From assembly GCA_002633005.1 (NCBI GenBank), contig NMRA01000309.1, positions 64,001 through 128,000 of the forward strand: DNA of 64,000 nucleotides, given 5' to 3'. Positions 22,616-32,429 of the stretch are shown piece after piece. This DNA is from Phoronis australis. Taxonomy: Eukaryota > Phoronida > Phoronidae. The number at the start of each line of letters is the position of its first letter. Position 1 is the stretch's first letter. The notes below the pieces were generated by a model. The model had not been told where the DNA came from and made no database searches. It saw only the letters and a program-made list of their open reading frames with translations. The translations under genes and the position numbers were made by a program.

Positions 22616-23324
22616 CAGTGGCGGATTTAGGGGGACCAAGGGGGCCATGCCCTCCCCCTAAAATTCTCCCAGATACCATTTAGCAGTTCGGGGTGCGAAC
22701 TGCTGACTAGCATATGAGCGCACCCAGGGAGGCTCCGGGGGCCAATGCACAACGCTTAGGCCTTGAACAAACCCCGTTTGTCTTTTTTAGTAATAAGGTC
22801 CATAAACCCAAGAATTCGAAACCCCTGCATCCCTACATTTCAGGCTAGGCGCGCGCATGTGGCGAAATTCTGGTTATTCCTGTTCCCTGNNNNNNNNNNN
22901 NNNNNNNNNNNNNNNNNNNNNNNNNNNNNNNNNNNNNNNNNNNNNNNNNNNNNNNNNNNNNNNNNNNNNNNNNNNNNNNNNNNNNNNNNNNNNNNNNNNN
23001 NNNNNNNNNNNNNNNNNNNNNNNNNNNNNNNNNNNNNNNNNNNNNNNNNNNNNNNNNNNNNNNNNNNNNNNNNNNNNNNNNNNNNNNNNNNNNNNNNNNN
23101 NNNNNNNNNNNNNNNNNNNNNNNNNNNNNNNNNNNNNNNNNNNNNNNNNNNNNNNNNNNNNNNNNNNNNNNNNNNNNNNNNNNNNNNNNNNNNNNNNNNN
23201 NNNNNNNNNNNNNNNNNNNNNNNNNNNNNNNNNNNNNNNNNNNNNNNNNNNNNNNNNNNNNNNNNNNNNNNNNNNNNNNNCCCTGCCCCCCCCCCCCCAA
23301 CTCAAAATCCTGGATCCGCCCCTG
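22616..23324. mobile_element. DNA transposon with CAGTGGCGGAT-type ends and 5-bp target duplication (mostly unsequenced)
   Basis: The left end CAGTGGCGGATTTAGG and the right end CCTGGATCCGCCCCTG are inverted repeats matching at 13 of 16 positions. GACTG flanks both sides (22611-22615 and 23325-23329), as expected for a 5-bp target site duplication. The middle is a 391-N gap (22890-23280), so coding capacity is unknown. The ends run into G/C homopolymers. Confidence 0.65.
22890..23280. other. Assembly gap, 391 N
   Basis: Unsequenced bases inside the transposon at 22616-23324, directly before a poly-C run. Open frames reported across it are meaningless. Confidence 1.
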
Positions 23325-23429
23325 GACTGTAAATAGTAATAGAAACACTTCCCCGTGTTGATCGCAGCATTAGAAAGTAACGAAGTAACGTTGGAAACCG
23401 TGCTGACTGGCAGAACTTGAACTATTAGA

Positions 23430-23690
23430 TTTGTGTATGTGCGTGCACCCACCCTAAAATATAGGGGGCCGGGCTCGAATTTTTCGGTATGTGGACCTTT
23501 TACAGCCAAAATTCAACGGCAAAGAAACGAAGAAAAACGGGATAATAGGATCAGGCCTACGAATTGTGCATCCGCGCATATTTCCTATGGACTTTGTGGA
23601 TTTTTGTCTCGCTTACTCGGACTTTTTGTTTCACTGAGGCGGACGTTTTTGCCCATTTCGCCAAATTGGGGGGCTCGTCAAAAATGAACC
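23430..23690. repeat. Dispersed repeat, copy 1 (partner in inverse orientation at about 51785-52015)
   Basis: Shared order of words: GTGCGTGCACCCACCC, CGAATTTTTC..TATGTGGACC, GAATTGTGCATCCGC, CTCGCTTACTCGGACTTTTTG, TTCACTGAGGCGGACGTTTTT, GGGGGGCTCGTCA. The reverse complement of 51785-52015 carries the same words with changes. The copies have different flanks, so this is a mobile family of about 240-260 bp with no visible coding. Confidence 0.7.
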
Positions 23691-24573
23691 AGTCTGTTGA
23701 AACGGGCACCATGTCTGCAAAATTTCGCGAACATGAATCGAAGGGTTTTGGCGCCGTACAGCAGCGGACACTACTGAGCTAGTCAGACTCCACAATATAT
23801 ACTCACATGGGTGCAAGCAGTAATTGGTCACTGAGTTAAACCGTGAGTTTGGCTTTTGATCGGACAACCACAACACTGAGTTCAAGTCGTTTATTCCAAT
23901 GATAGCGGACAGTCGTGTCGCCATCTAACGTATACAGAGTGAGGCTCTCAACAACTGAAAATAGAACTTATTCATTATTTGAACGGTAAAATCAGTTAAT
24001 CACAAATGAGGAAAAGAGAAGTAATGAGCATTCCAACTATTGTTCCTTTGTTGATATTTCTCAACCTCTACTGTGTTTACAACCTGTCTGAGCAACACAA
24101 TGGAGCGAATCCACTTGTCTGCACAGTCTCCACCGCTTATGTAGTGCGTCATCCGTTTCTTGATCCCATGAGTTAACCGTATTCAGCGTTATTCGACAAT
24201 TAGACTCCGGCCACTGGTATTTACGAGCTTGTTGAAATCATATCATTAGCATGATCGACAACTTTCCTTTATCCAACCAATAGAAATCAAACGAAATGCT
24301 ACAGTAGAACCAAAAGTATTTAGACAAATAACACAAAATTCCCCATTATGACGGCTGGGTAAAAGCCGAATTCGGCGTCAAAGTAATCTTTCCTCATTAC
24401 TTAGAATAATTGTCTATTAACAAGAGAGTGAAGATAACGTAGCTAAACCATTATGCAATTAGACTTTTCTTCCATAATTGCTATTATCAGCCATATTTGT
24501 TGTTCACGGAATAGGCATCATGCCACGGAAATGGTACATTGTCTGACTAGTTTTGTATTTAACTTAACTACTT

Positions 24574-26235
24574 GTGTGTATATTAAAAATTCGAAAGCAC
24601 AAAAGCAGTTTAATTATGTGTGTAGACATTTTAATTGAATTTATTGATCAAAGTAATGAGCTGTCAATGAATATAAGCAGCCGTAGTGGTGAAAACTCAC
24701 CAGACCAAGAACTCGATGGTATAATGCAGCCAGCTATAGATGACATAGATGACCGAAGCCTCAAGCATCATTTTCAAAGTTTTTGCATCAGAACTACAGC
24801 GCATGGACTTTCTCAGATAACAGAGAAAACAAGTAAACTCCGAGTAGCCTTCTGGGTACTGTCATTTTCCGTCAGTCTGGTCGCATGCATAAGTCTTGTA
24901 CTTGGAACTATTTTTCACTACTCCTTACAGCACTCTAGTATGATGTCGAAAGTTAAAGTGGACCGCAACAAACCCTTCCCTGCTGTAACGATTTGCAACA
25001 TTAATCCAAACAGTTACAGCAAGCTAGTTCAACACCAGTACAGTTTCTTTGAAAATCTAGGCCTGTTCAACAATGATTGCGAAAGGGAATTTCAAGAAGA
25101 TGGATCGCTCTCTGGAAAGTTACCTAGAGACTGGATTCTAAGTTTATTTGAATACAACCAAACAGTAGCAGATATCTTTGGTCATTCCAAGAGAGATTTT
25201 ATTGTCAGCTGTATGTACAATTATAAGCCAAATTGTGAAGTCTGGTTCAGACGTACGATTATCCCGAGATATTACAACTGCTACACATTTGAGCCACCAA
25301 TGAACCCAATGACTGCTAATAAAGGGTTTGGTCTGTCATTAACACTTTTTGTTGAGGATTGGAGGTTTGGCATTATGCCTCCAACCCCTATTGCGATACC
25401 GCCAAATTGGAATGATGGTACTGGTGTTCGTGTGTTTATTCACGAAAAGAACCACATGCCTCCATTACAGGAGTCAGCATCTGGATTTGTGGCGAAAGTT
25501 GGTCAAACAACTGACTTTATAGTTGACTTAGTAGAAACCACAAGACGAAAGTGCAGCAGTGAGAAAGTTATAATCAGAGGCAATAGGTCTTATAATTACA
25601 GCAAGAGATCATGTGAACTCTTAAACTTTCAGACACAAATTGCTGATTCTTGCGACTGTGTGACTTCATATTTTGTTATTGAAGGACAGCATCAATTAGA
25701 AAAACCATTCTGCGGAGGATATCCATGTAATGCAACTAAATTTTCTGAAAATTTCGCATGCCTCCTCAACAAGTATCAAAAGAGCGTCGCTGAAACTAAG
25801 GAATCCGATTGTTTGCCACGATGTAAAGAAAGAAATTACAAGGTTAAAACCTCCGAAATTACTTGGCCATCCTATATTGAAAGCCAGCTTATATTTGAGC
25901 TGATAAAAAGCAAGCCAAACGATACCCTGTACAATGAACAGCTACTGAAAGTGAGCAAGGACCAGCAGCAAAGATTCCTTAGGCAGAACATGTTGACAAT
26001 CAACATAGATGTTGATAACTTTGAAATTAAAGAAGAAATTGAAGTACTAGACATGGACCAGTATACATTGTTTTCAAATATTGGTGGTGCCTTGGGCTTC
26101 TGTGTTGGAATATCAGTTCTCACATTGCTCGAGGTCTTTGAGCTGGTAGTGTATTTAGCGCACGATGTTTGGGACAAGTACATCAGCCCACTCATCCGTG
26201 CAAGACAAGAAAAAGTCACCCCTTTCCAGAAGTAA
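24574..26235 (+). CDS. DEG/ENaC/ASIC-family cation channel, copy A (single exon, 553 aa)
   Basis: A trimeric, amiloride-sensitive-type sodium channel subunit by family. Seen: a cytosolic N-terminus with the gating His-Gly motif (TTAHGLSQI, H77-G78); TM1 at about 91-113; the family signature FPAVTICN (135-142); a large cysteine-rich extracellular domain with several N-glycosylation sequons; and a pre-TM2/TM2 segment [20 protein letters not shown]. There the G-x-S selectivity filter is GIS (512-514) and the following helix is VLTLLEVFELVVYLAHDVW. No intron interrupts it, and the length is normal for the family. Two in-frame starts are possible: 24574, or the Met at 24616 shared with copy B. Ligand and ion selectivity cannot be told from sequence (acid, peptide or constitutive gating are all possible). 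It is 4.0 kb upstream of its duplicate. Confidence 0.9.
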   Translation: MCILKIRKHKSSLIMCVDILIEFIDQSNELSMNISSRSGENSPDQELDGIMQPAIDDIDDRSLKHHFQSFCIRTTAHGLSQITEKTSKLRVAFWVLSFSVSLVACISLVLGTIFHYSLQHSSMMSKVKVDRNKPFPAVTICNINPNSYSKLVQHQYSFFENLGLFNNDCEREFQEDGSLSGKLPRDWILSLFEYNQTVADIFGHSKRDFIVSCMYNYKPNCEVWFRRTIIPRYYNCYTFEPPMNPMTANKGFGLSLTLFVEDWRFGIMPPTPIAIPPNWNDGTGVRVFIHEKNHMPPLQESASGFVAKVGQTTDFIVDLVETTRRKCSSEKVIIRGNRSYNYSKRSCELLNFQTQIADSCDCVTSYFVIEGQHQLEKPFCGGYPCNATKFSENFACLLNKYQKSVAETKESDCLPRCKERNYKVKTSEITWPSYIESQLIFELIKSKPNDTLYNEQLLKVSKDQQQRFLRQNMLTINIDVDNFEIKEEIEVLDMDQYTLFSNIGGALGFCVGISVLTLLEVFELVVYLAHDVWDKYISPLIRARQEKVTPFQK

Positions 26236-26801
26236 ACAGCATGTAGCTTATTCTAGGTTATTTCCGACGGCACGGATTAGTAAACCGGAACGATTGTGAT
26301 ATTTGCGTTTTCTCACTGTCCATTTTTCCGCTAACTGAAACAAATATTGATCCTTAAACGTGAGTTGCTTGATTTCATAAATGTGTGGACGTTTTAAATA
26401 CAAAGAGTATATTTTGTTATTTCCAAGGGCACTCACAACTTTAATATGCGCAACTAATTGCATCAAGAGAGCACTTCAAACTCGAAACGGCTGAAAACAA
26501 ACGTGAATATATTTCAGTTCCAAAATATGCTACCCAATTACTACCCAACAAACTAACTCTCAAAATTAAGATTTTTTAAACATTCTTTATTGCTAGTTTT
26601 CAAATTAAACATAAACATTAGCCGGTGGCTATTATCACTGACAATTTAAAATAATTGACACTTATCAGAAACAGGAAGATAAACAAGACACCATCTACAT
26701 CTAGACTACCAGAAACCGCACACGGTTCTCTTGAAATCGTTAAGTGATTGACTTTTCCTAGTATGTCACGGTATGTCACACTATCACGTCCTATGAGTCA
26801 T

Positions 26802-26898
26802 GGGGGGTAAGTGAAGTCCTCGGTCCCATAAACATCAACAGTAAGCTTCCCCCCCCCCATCCCCTCTTAAACCGGGACCGAGGACTTCACTTACCCCC
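26802..26898. repeat. Inverted repeat downstream of channel copy A
   Basis: GGGGGTAAGTGAAGTCCTCG and CGAGGACTTCACTTACCCCC are exact reverse complements around a C-rich loop. The equivalent place in unit B (about 30854-30938) keeps the left arm but has lost part of the right one. Confidence 0.75.
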
Positions 26899-27009
26899 GT
26901 GTACTCCAGCATTCTTAACGAGTGAAAGGCGGGAAATCCCTCATTCATCGACAAAGACTTGGCGGACCTGGTCGAAACGTCTGCAAACAACCTACCACGC
27001 CTCTAAGTA

Positions 27010-27160
27010 AGTGACCATCTTATATACTACAAAATCGAAGAAGTGGGAGCCGGTTGAATGGAACCCAAAGTGTGCACGGATCGACTGCCAGACATTCTCA
27101 ATAGAAGTAGAGTTCTTGACAATGGTGTTCCAGTACTTGGCTATCTGGCCTAACATTAGC
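27010..27160 (-). mobile_element. Retroelement gag-like fragment, unit A
   Basis: The minus strand reads [20 protein letters not shown], then [21 protein letters not shown] recall the pattern N-T-I-V-K-N...W..IR.H.GF.STG.HFLDF as a block in gag-like proteins of invertebrate retroelements. The same fragment lies in unit B, so it was present before the duplication. It is short and interrupted by stops beyond both ends. Confidence 0.5.
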
Positions 27161-27739
27161 TCGAGATGGGAAACTTTCTGCTGGTATGTGCCCCTCTAGT
27201 CAGCGGGAACGTCATCGTTGTCTTTAGTGAAGAAACGATTGGTGTAGTATGTGACTTTCTGAGTGAGGTAGTGTCGGTTGAAAAAAGTGCAAAGTTTTTG
27301 TCAAGTGATAGCGTGTAGTTTATGTTTTGTTTGCATGACTCATAGGACGTTATAGTGTCATGTTTGGTCAAAGACCATTGCTTTGGGGCACGTAACGATA
27401 ACACGATTGTCGTATGTTTACTTTCAACAGTTAGTTGAAACAGATATAGAATAACCTATCTTGCTGCAGGATAATTGTTCCAAACAGTGAATGTTCATAC
27501 TGAATTTGTGTGGTAACCATCTCCGTGAATTGTCGAAATTGATCAGGAAATGGATAGAGACTGCGCTGCCACCACGCCAGTGGATAAACAAACACCAAAT
27601 TGAAGCGAAATATGTAACTATGTTCAGGCATACAATGGCGGTCGAAGCAGACGTCTGAAACAGGGGTCGCACAACGGGATGTGCTACAACAGGAAGTGGC
27701 GCAGAGTTTAAGCCTACAAAATCTGTTTTGTTTTCGTCA

Positions 27740-27985
27740 TTTTACTACATATCACAGCATATAGTCTCATCAATAAATATCTAATTGCCAAATTCCATGA
27801 AAATATGTCAAGAAACTCCGAAGATACACAAGCCAGCATAAAAAAGTAAAATTGTCCCTAGGGAAAATTTTGCTTGTGTTGTTCCACCTGAACATGCATC
27901 GAGGGTTTTGGAGGTACGCCTTCGGACACCACTGAATTAACCAGACGCCACTAGTATATACTCATACGAGTGCAAAACATAGTCA
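27740..27985. repeat. Dispersed repeat copy at the junction between units A and B
   Basis: AATTCCATGAAAATATGTCA, AAGATACACAAGCCAGCATAA and TAAAATTGTCCCTAGGG match the order of words at 63770-63840 and 37870-37900. This copy sits exactly at the left edge of duplication unit B. Confidence 0.55.
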
Positions 27986-30900
27986 CTAAAAATGGAATTT
28001 ATTCATTATTTGAATGGGTAAAATTAATTAATCACAACACAAGAAAAGAAAAATAAAGCGCATTCAAACTATTGTTCCTTTGTTGATATTTCTCAACCTC
28101 TATTGTGTTTACAACCTGCCTGAGCAACACAATGGAGCGAAGTCACTTGTCTATAACGCCTTCACTGCACAATAGAACGCTTATATAGTGTGACATCTGT
28201 TTCTCCCTTCAGTTACAATTTTCGGAGTTAACGGAGATTTCCTGATGATTAGACTCCAGGCTCTGCTATTTACGATCTGCTTGAAATCATATCATTAGCA
28301 TGATCAACATCCTTCATTTATCCGACCAATAGAAATCAATAGAAATGCTACAGTACAAGTCAAAAATATTTAGACCAATGACACAAACTTCCTCATTATC
28401 ACGGTTGGGCAAAAGTCGAATTCATCGTCAAAGTAGTCTTTCCTCATTACTGAGGATGCCGGCCACTTTACAAGAAAGTGAACATAACGTAGCTAAACTA
28501 TTCTGCAATTAGAATTTTCCTCCATAATAAATATTATCAGTCATTTTTGCTGTTCACATCATGCCACGGAAATCGTACTTTGTCTGATTACTTTTGTCTT
28601 TAACTGTAAGTACAGGATTGTATGTTTAAAAATTTCAAAAGCAGATTAGTTATGTGTGTAGGCGTTTCAATTGAATTTATTGATCAAAATAATGAGCTGT
28701 TATTGAATATAAGCAGCTGCAGTGGTGAAAACACACCAAACCAAGAACTCGTGGGTATAATGGAGCCAGATATAACTGACATGAAAGACCGCAGCCTCAA
28801 ATATCGTTTTCAAAGTTTTTGCATCAGCACTACAGCACATGGACTTTCTCAGATAACAGAGAAAACAAGTAAGCTTCGAATAGCCTTCTGGGTACTGTCA
28901 TTTTTCGTCAGTCTGGTCGCATGCATAAGTCTTATACTTGGAACTATTTTTCACTACTCATTACAGCACTCTAGTATGATGTCGAAAGTTAAAGTGGATC
29001 GCAACAAACCCTTCCCTGCTGTGACGATTTGCAACATTAATCCAAACAGCTACAGCAAGCTAGTTCAACACCAGTACAGTTTCTTTGAAAATCTAGGCCT
29101 GTTTGACAGTGATTGCAAAAGGGAATTCCGAGATGATGGATCGTTCTCTTATCAGTTACCTCAAGACTGGGTTCTTAATTTATATGAATACAATCAGACA
29201 GTAACAGATGTCTTTGGTCATTCCAAGAGAGATTTCATTGTCGGCTGTATTTACAATTTTCTGCCGAATTGTGAAGTCTGGTTGAGACGAACGATTTTCC
29301 CGAGATATTACAACTGCTACACGTTTGAGGCTCCAATGAACCCAATGACTGCTAATAAAGGGTTTGGTTTGTCGTTAACACTGTTTGTTGAGGATTGGAA
29401 GTTTGAAACCATGCCTCCGACCCCTATTACGGTACCCACAAATTGGAATGAGGGTGCTGGTGTGCGTGTATTTTTTCATCAAAAGAAACACTTGCCTGCG
29501 TTACAGGAGTCAGCATCTGGATTTGTGGCGAAAGTTGGTCACACAACTGACTTTATAGTAGACTTAGTAGACACTACAAGGCTAAGTCGAAAGTGCAGCA
29601 GCGAGAAAGCGATAATCAGAGGCAACAGGACTTATAATTACAGCAAGAGATCATGTGAAATCTTGAACATTCAGACACAAATAGCTGATTCTTGCGATTG
29701 TGTGAGTTCGTACTTTGTACTTGACGGACAGCATCAATTAGAAAAACCATTCTGCGGAAGATATCCATGCAATGCTAACAAAGTTCATGAAAACTTCGCC
29801 TGCCTCGCTAAAATGAATAGCAAGATAATGGCTGAACTTGAGAGTTTTGAGTGTTTGCCACAATGTAAAGAAAGAAATTACAAGGTCAAAACCATTGAAA
29901 GTATTTGGCCGTCCGATGTTCAAAGCCAAAATCTGATTGGTCTGATCAAAAGCAAGCCAAACGATACTCTTTACAATGAGCAGTTACTGAAAGTGAGCGA
30001 AGATCAGCAGCATAGATTTGTCAAAGAGAACATGTTGAAAATCAACATAGATTTTGATAACATTGAAATTAAAGAAGAAATTGAAGTTCCAGACATGGAC
30101 CAGTATGCATTATTTTCAAATATTGGTGGCGCCTTGGGTTTTTGTGTTGGAATATCAGTTCTCACATTGCTCGAGGTCTTTGAGCTGATAGTGTATTTAG
30201 CGCACGATGTTTTGGACAAGTACATAATCCCACTCATCCGTGCAAGACAAGAAAAAGTCACCCCTTTCCAGAAGTAAACAGCATGTAGCTTATTCTAGGT
30301 TATTTCCGACGGCACGGATTAGTAAACCGGAACGATTACGATATTTGCGTTTTCTCACTGTCCATTTTTCCGCTAACTGAAACAAATATTGATCCTTAAA
30401 CGTGAGTTGCTTGATTTCATAATTGTGTGGACGTTTTAAATACAAAGAATATATTTTGTTATTTCCAAGGGCACTCACAACTTTAATATGCGCAACTAAT
30501 TGCATCAAGAGAGCACTTCAAACTCGAACGGCTGAAAACAACCATTTCTCATTACTAGGTGAATATATTTCAGTTCCACAATATGCTACCCAATTACTAC
30601 CCAACAAACTAACTCTCAAAATTAAGATTTTTTATAAATTTTTTATTGTTAGTTTTCAAAGTAAACTAAACATTAGCCGATGGCTATTATCGCTGACAAT
30701 TTAAAAATAATTGACACTTATCAGAAATAGGAGGACAAATAAGACACCATCTACATCCAGACTACCAGAAACCGCACACGTTTCTCTTGAAATCGTTAAG
30801 TGAGTGTCTTTTCCTAATGTCACGGTATGTCACAATATCGCGTCCTATGAGTCATGGCGGGTAAGTGAAGTGCTCGGTCCCCTAAACATCAACAGTCAGC

Positions 30901-31228
30901 GTCCCCCCTCCCTCTTGAACCCAGGACTTCACTTACCCCCGTGTACTCCAGCATTCTTAACGAGTGAAAGGTGAGAAATCCCTCATTCATCGACAAAGAC
31001 TTGGCGGACCAGGTCGAAACGTCTGCAAACAACCTACCACGTCTCTAAGTAAGTGACCATCTTATATACTACAAAATCGAAGAAGTGGGAGCCGGTTGAA
31101 TGGAACCCAAAGTGTGCACGGATCGACTGCCAGACATTCTCAATAGAAGTAGTGTTCTTGACAATGGTGTTCCAGTAGTTGGCTATCTGGCCTTTAGCTC
31201 GAGATGGGTCACTTTCTGCTGGTGTGTG
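27905..31228 (+). repeat. Tandem segmental duplication, unit B
   Basis: Partner of 23740-27190. The 3' flank (30278-31228) aligns base for base over long stretches with 26236-27190. It has small indels and a partly decayed right arm of the 26802-26898 hairpin. Confidence 0.85.
28622..30277 (+). CDS. DEG/ENaC/ASIC-family cation channel, copy B (single exon, 551 aa)
   Basis: Tandem paralogue of the channel at 24574. Seen: TTAHGLSQI (H73-G74), TM1 at about 87-110, FPAVTICN (131-138), the same cysteine-rich ectodomain, and LGFCVGISVLTLLE with the GIS filter (510-512). The C-terminal tail RQEKVTPFQK is identical to that of copy A. The differences are mostly in the first 60 residues and in scattered ectodomain positions: for example the loop after GLFDSDCKREF, the TTRLSRKCSSE insertion of two residues, and the segment around KVHENFACLAKMNSK. 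The reading frame is intact, so both copies are probably functional, and the proteins could co-assemble. Start choice as in copy A: 28622, or the shared Met at 28652. Confidence 0.9.
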   Translation: MFKNFKSRLVMCVGVSIEFIDQNNELLLNISSCSGENTPNQELVGIMEPDITDMKDRSLKYRFQSFCISTTAHGLSQITEKTSKLRIAFWVLSFFVSLVACISLILGTIFHYSLQHSSMMSKVKVDRNKPFPAVTICNINPNSYSKLVQHQYSFFENLGLFDSDCKREFRDDGSFSYQLPQDWVLNLYEYNQTVTDVFGHSKRDFIVGCIYNFLPNCEVWLRRTIFPRYYNCYTFEAPMNPMTANKGFGLSLTLFVEDWKFETMPPTPITVPTNWNEGAGVRVFFHQKKHLPALQESASGFVAKVGHTTDFIVDLVDTTRLSRKCSSEKAIIRGNRTYNYSKRSCEILNIQTQIADSCDCVSSYFVLDGQHQLEKPFCGRYPCNANKVHENFACLAKMNSKIMAELESFECLPQCKERNYKVKTIESIWPSDVQSQNLIGLIKSKPNDTLYNEQLLKVSEDQQHRFVKENMLKINIDFDNIEIKEEIEVPDMDQYALFSNIGGALGFCVGISVLTLLEVFELIVYLAHDVLDKYIIPLIRARQEKVTPFQK

Positions 31229-31230
31229 CG
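31034..31230 (-). mobile_element. Retroelement gag-like fragment, unit B
   Basis: Minus-strand frame [40 protein letters not shown]. It is the duplicate of 27010-27160. The downstream frame decays into stops near 31030. Confidence 0.5.
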
Positions 31231-31236
31231 GGTTAC

Positions 31237-31311
31237 CGCACGATCTTTGGGACAAGTTCATAAACCCACTCTGCTGTACAAAATAAGGGAAGTCTACCCT
31301 TTTCAAAAATA
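31237..31311 (+). pseudogene. C-terminal stump of a further DEG/ENaC channel copy
   Basis: CGCACGATCTTTGGGACAAG followed by TTCATAAACCCACTC matches the coding sequence of copies A and B that encodes AHDVWDKYISPLIRA (26159 on). The copy then drifts and ends in CCTTTTCAAAAATAA where A and B have CCTTTCCAGAAGTAA. Only about 25 codons survive, with a stop after CTK. It abuts the right edge of unit B, which suggests that the array once had another member to the right. Confidence 0.75.
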
Positions 31312-31401
31312 AACAAAAAGCTACTTTCGTCACTTGTAGCCTAATACACGAGCCTATTTTGGGTATTGTTTTCATATAATGAAAATTATCCTAAAATGGC
31401 G

Positions 31402-32190
31402 TGTCACGGGGAATTCAATTCGCGAAGCCAATCAAGGCGAAAAATCACCAGTTTCAATCTATGATACGAGTTTATTTTAACGCTATAAGTACTCCGCTCT
31501 GCTCCATACAAAAGGAAAAAACTCTGACAGTGATTTGATAATGTAACACGGGTGCCCTAGACATGATTATGTAAGTAAGATATATGCGCCCTCTAGTGGT
31601 CAAGCTGTGTAATACGTATGGAATTTTCCTATGATTTTTGAGTCCTTTGGATATGGCCAAAAATGATCAGAACCTAGGAGTTATGGGCCTTGCCCTTCAG
31701 ATCGTGTATGATTGGTTGAAACTGTGTACTTAAACTTTGTCTCTGTCAGACACGAGGAGTCCAGTCGCAGAGTTCAAGAAGCAAACATTTACACCTTCAC
31801 TCACTCCAAATTGCAACTGTTTGGAGTGCAGCTTTCGGGATCCTCCCGAACTTGGTTGCCAATAGTTTAGCCCCAGCAATTCTCGGGCTCCTCCCAAGCG
31901 TGATTGCATCTCACCTTTCGGATCTGAATAACCAAATTGCCCCGTTCTTGCACACACAACTATTAATCAGCGACTGGCTTGCCCGTGTATCAGAACTGTA
32001 TAAATCACAACGCTGCGATACTAAATCATGGAACAACTGGATTGCTTGTAAGTGTGAAATATCGTAGTTATATATTTTTACAATAAACCTACGGTATTAT
32101 TCACCAACTTTTAGTTTTCAATGTCACCCTCAGTCCGCACCGGGCTCGTAAAATCGGGGCGCCTTGGTCGTAGCTACCGCCCCCGTTACA
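31402..32190 (+). mobile_element. Solo LTR of an LTR retrotransposon (about 789 bp)
   Basis: It begins TGTCACGGGG and ends CCCCGTTACA, i.e. TG..CA termini with imperfect inverted ends. Internal order is right for an LTR promoter and R region: TATAAAT at 31999 and AATAAA at 32082, about 100 bp before the end. No second copy, gag or pol lies beside it, so it is a solo LTR. I see no matching target duplication. The flanking bases are GGCG and ATAAC. Confidence 0.6.
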
Positions 32191-32429
32191 ATAACAATCA
32201 AATTATCATTCAGTTTTTGTCTAGTATTGTTGGTTTTTGAAGATTGATTTTCTGTGCCAAATTATGCAAAAAGTCAGATTTTTTAGGTCAAATTTCTTGA
32301 AAACGTGCAACTCAAACCTTGGGAACTTTTTAGATTCTTAAAGTATAGTACTTGATGACCTTAAAACACCAAAATTAGCTTGCCCCCAAAAGTGGCCACG
32401 AGAGTTATTTTCTAGGCTTCCTAGAGCCG

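Larger units (their letters stand above)
23740..27190 (+). repeat. Tandem segmental duplication, unit A (DEG/ENaC gene plus flanks)
   Basis: The whole block reappears as unit B (27905-31228), offset by 4.0-4.2 kb. It comprises 5' flank words such as TGTTCCTTTGTTGATATTTC, the full coding region, and a 3' flank that is almost identical for some 900 bp past the stop codon. The left edge falls within or next to the dispersed repeat ending in a CACATGGGTGCA-type word, hinting that repeat copies mediated the duplication. Confidence 0.85.

Noticed and set aside
22763-23509. Long open frames of 159-211 codons on both strands
   Set aside because: They consist mostly of translated N from the assembly gap.
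31034-31375. 113-codon minus-strand frame as a host gene
   Set aside because: Its recognisable part is the retroelement gag-like block, also present in duplication unit A, and it runs over the channel stump in antisense.
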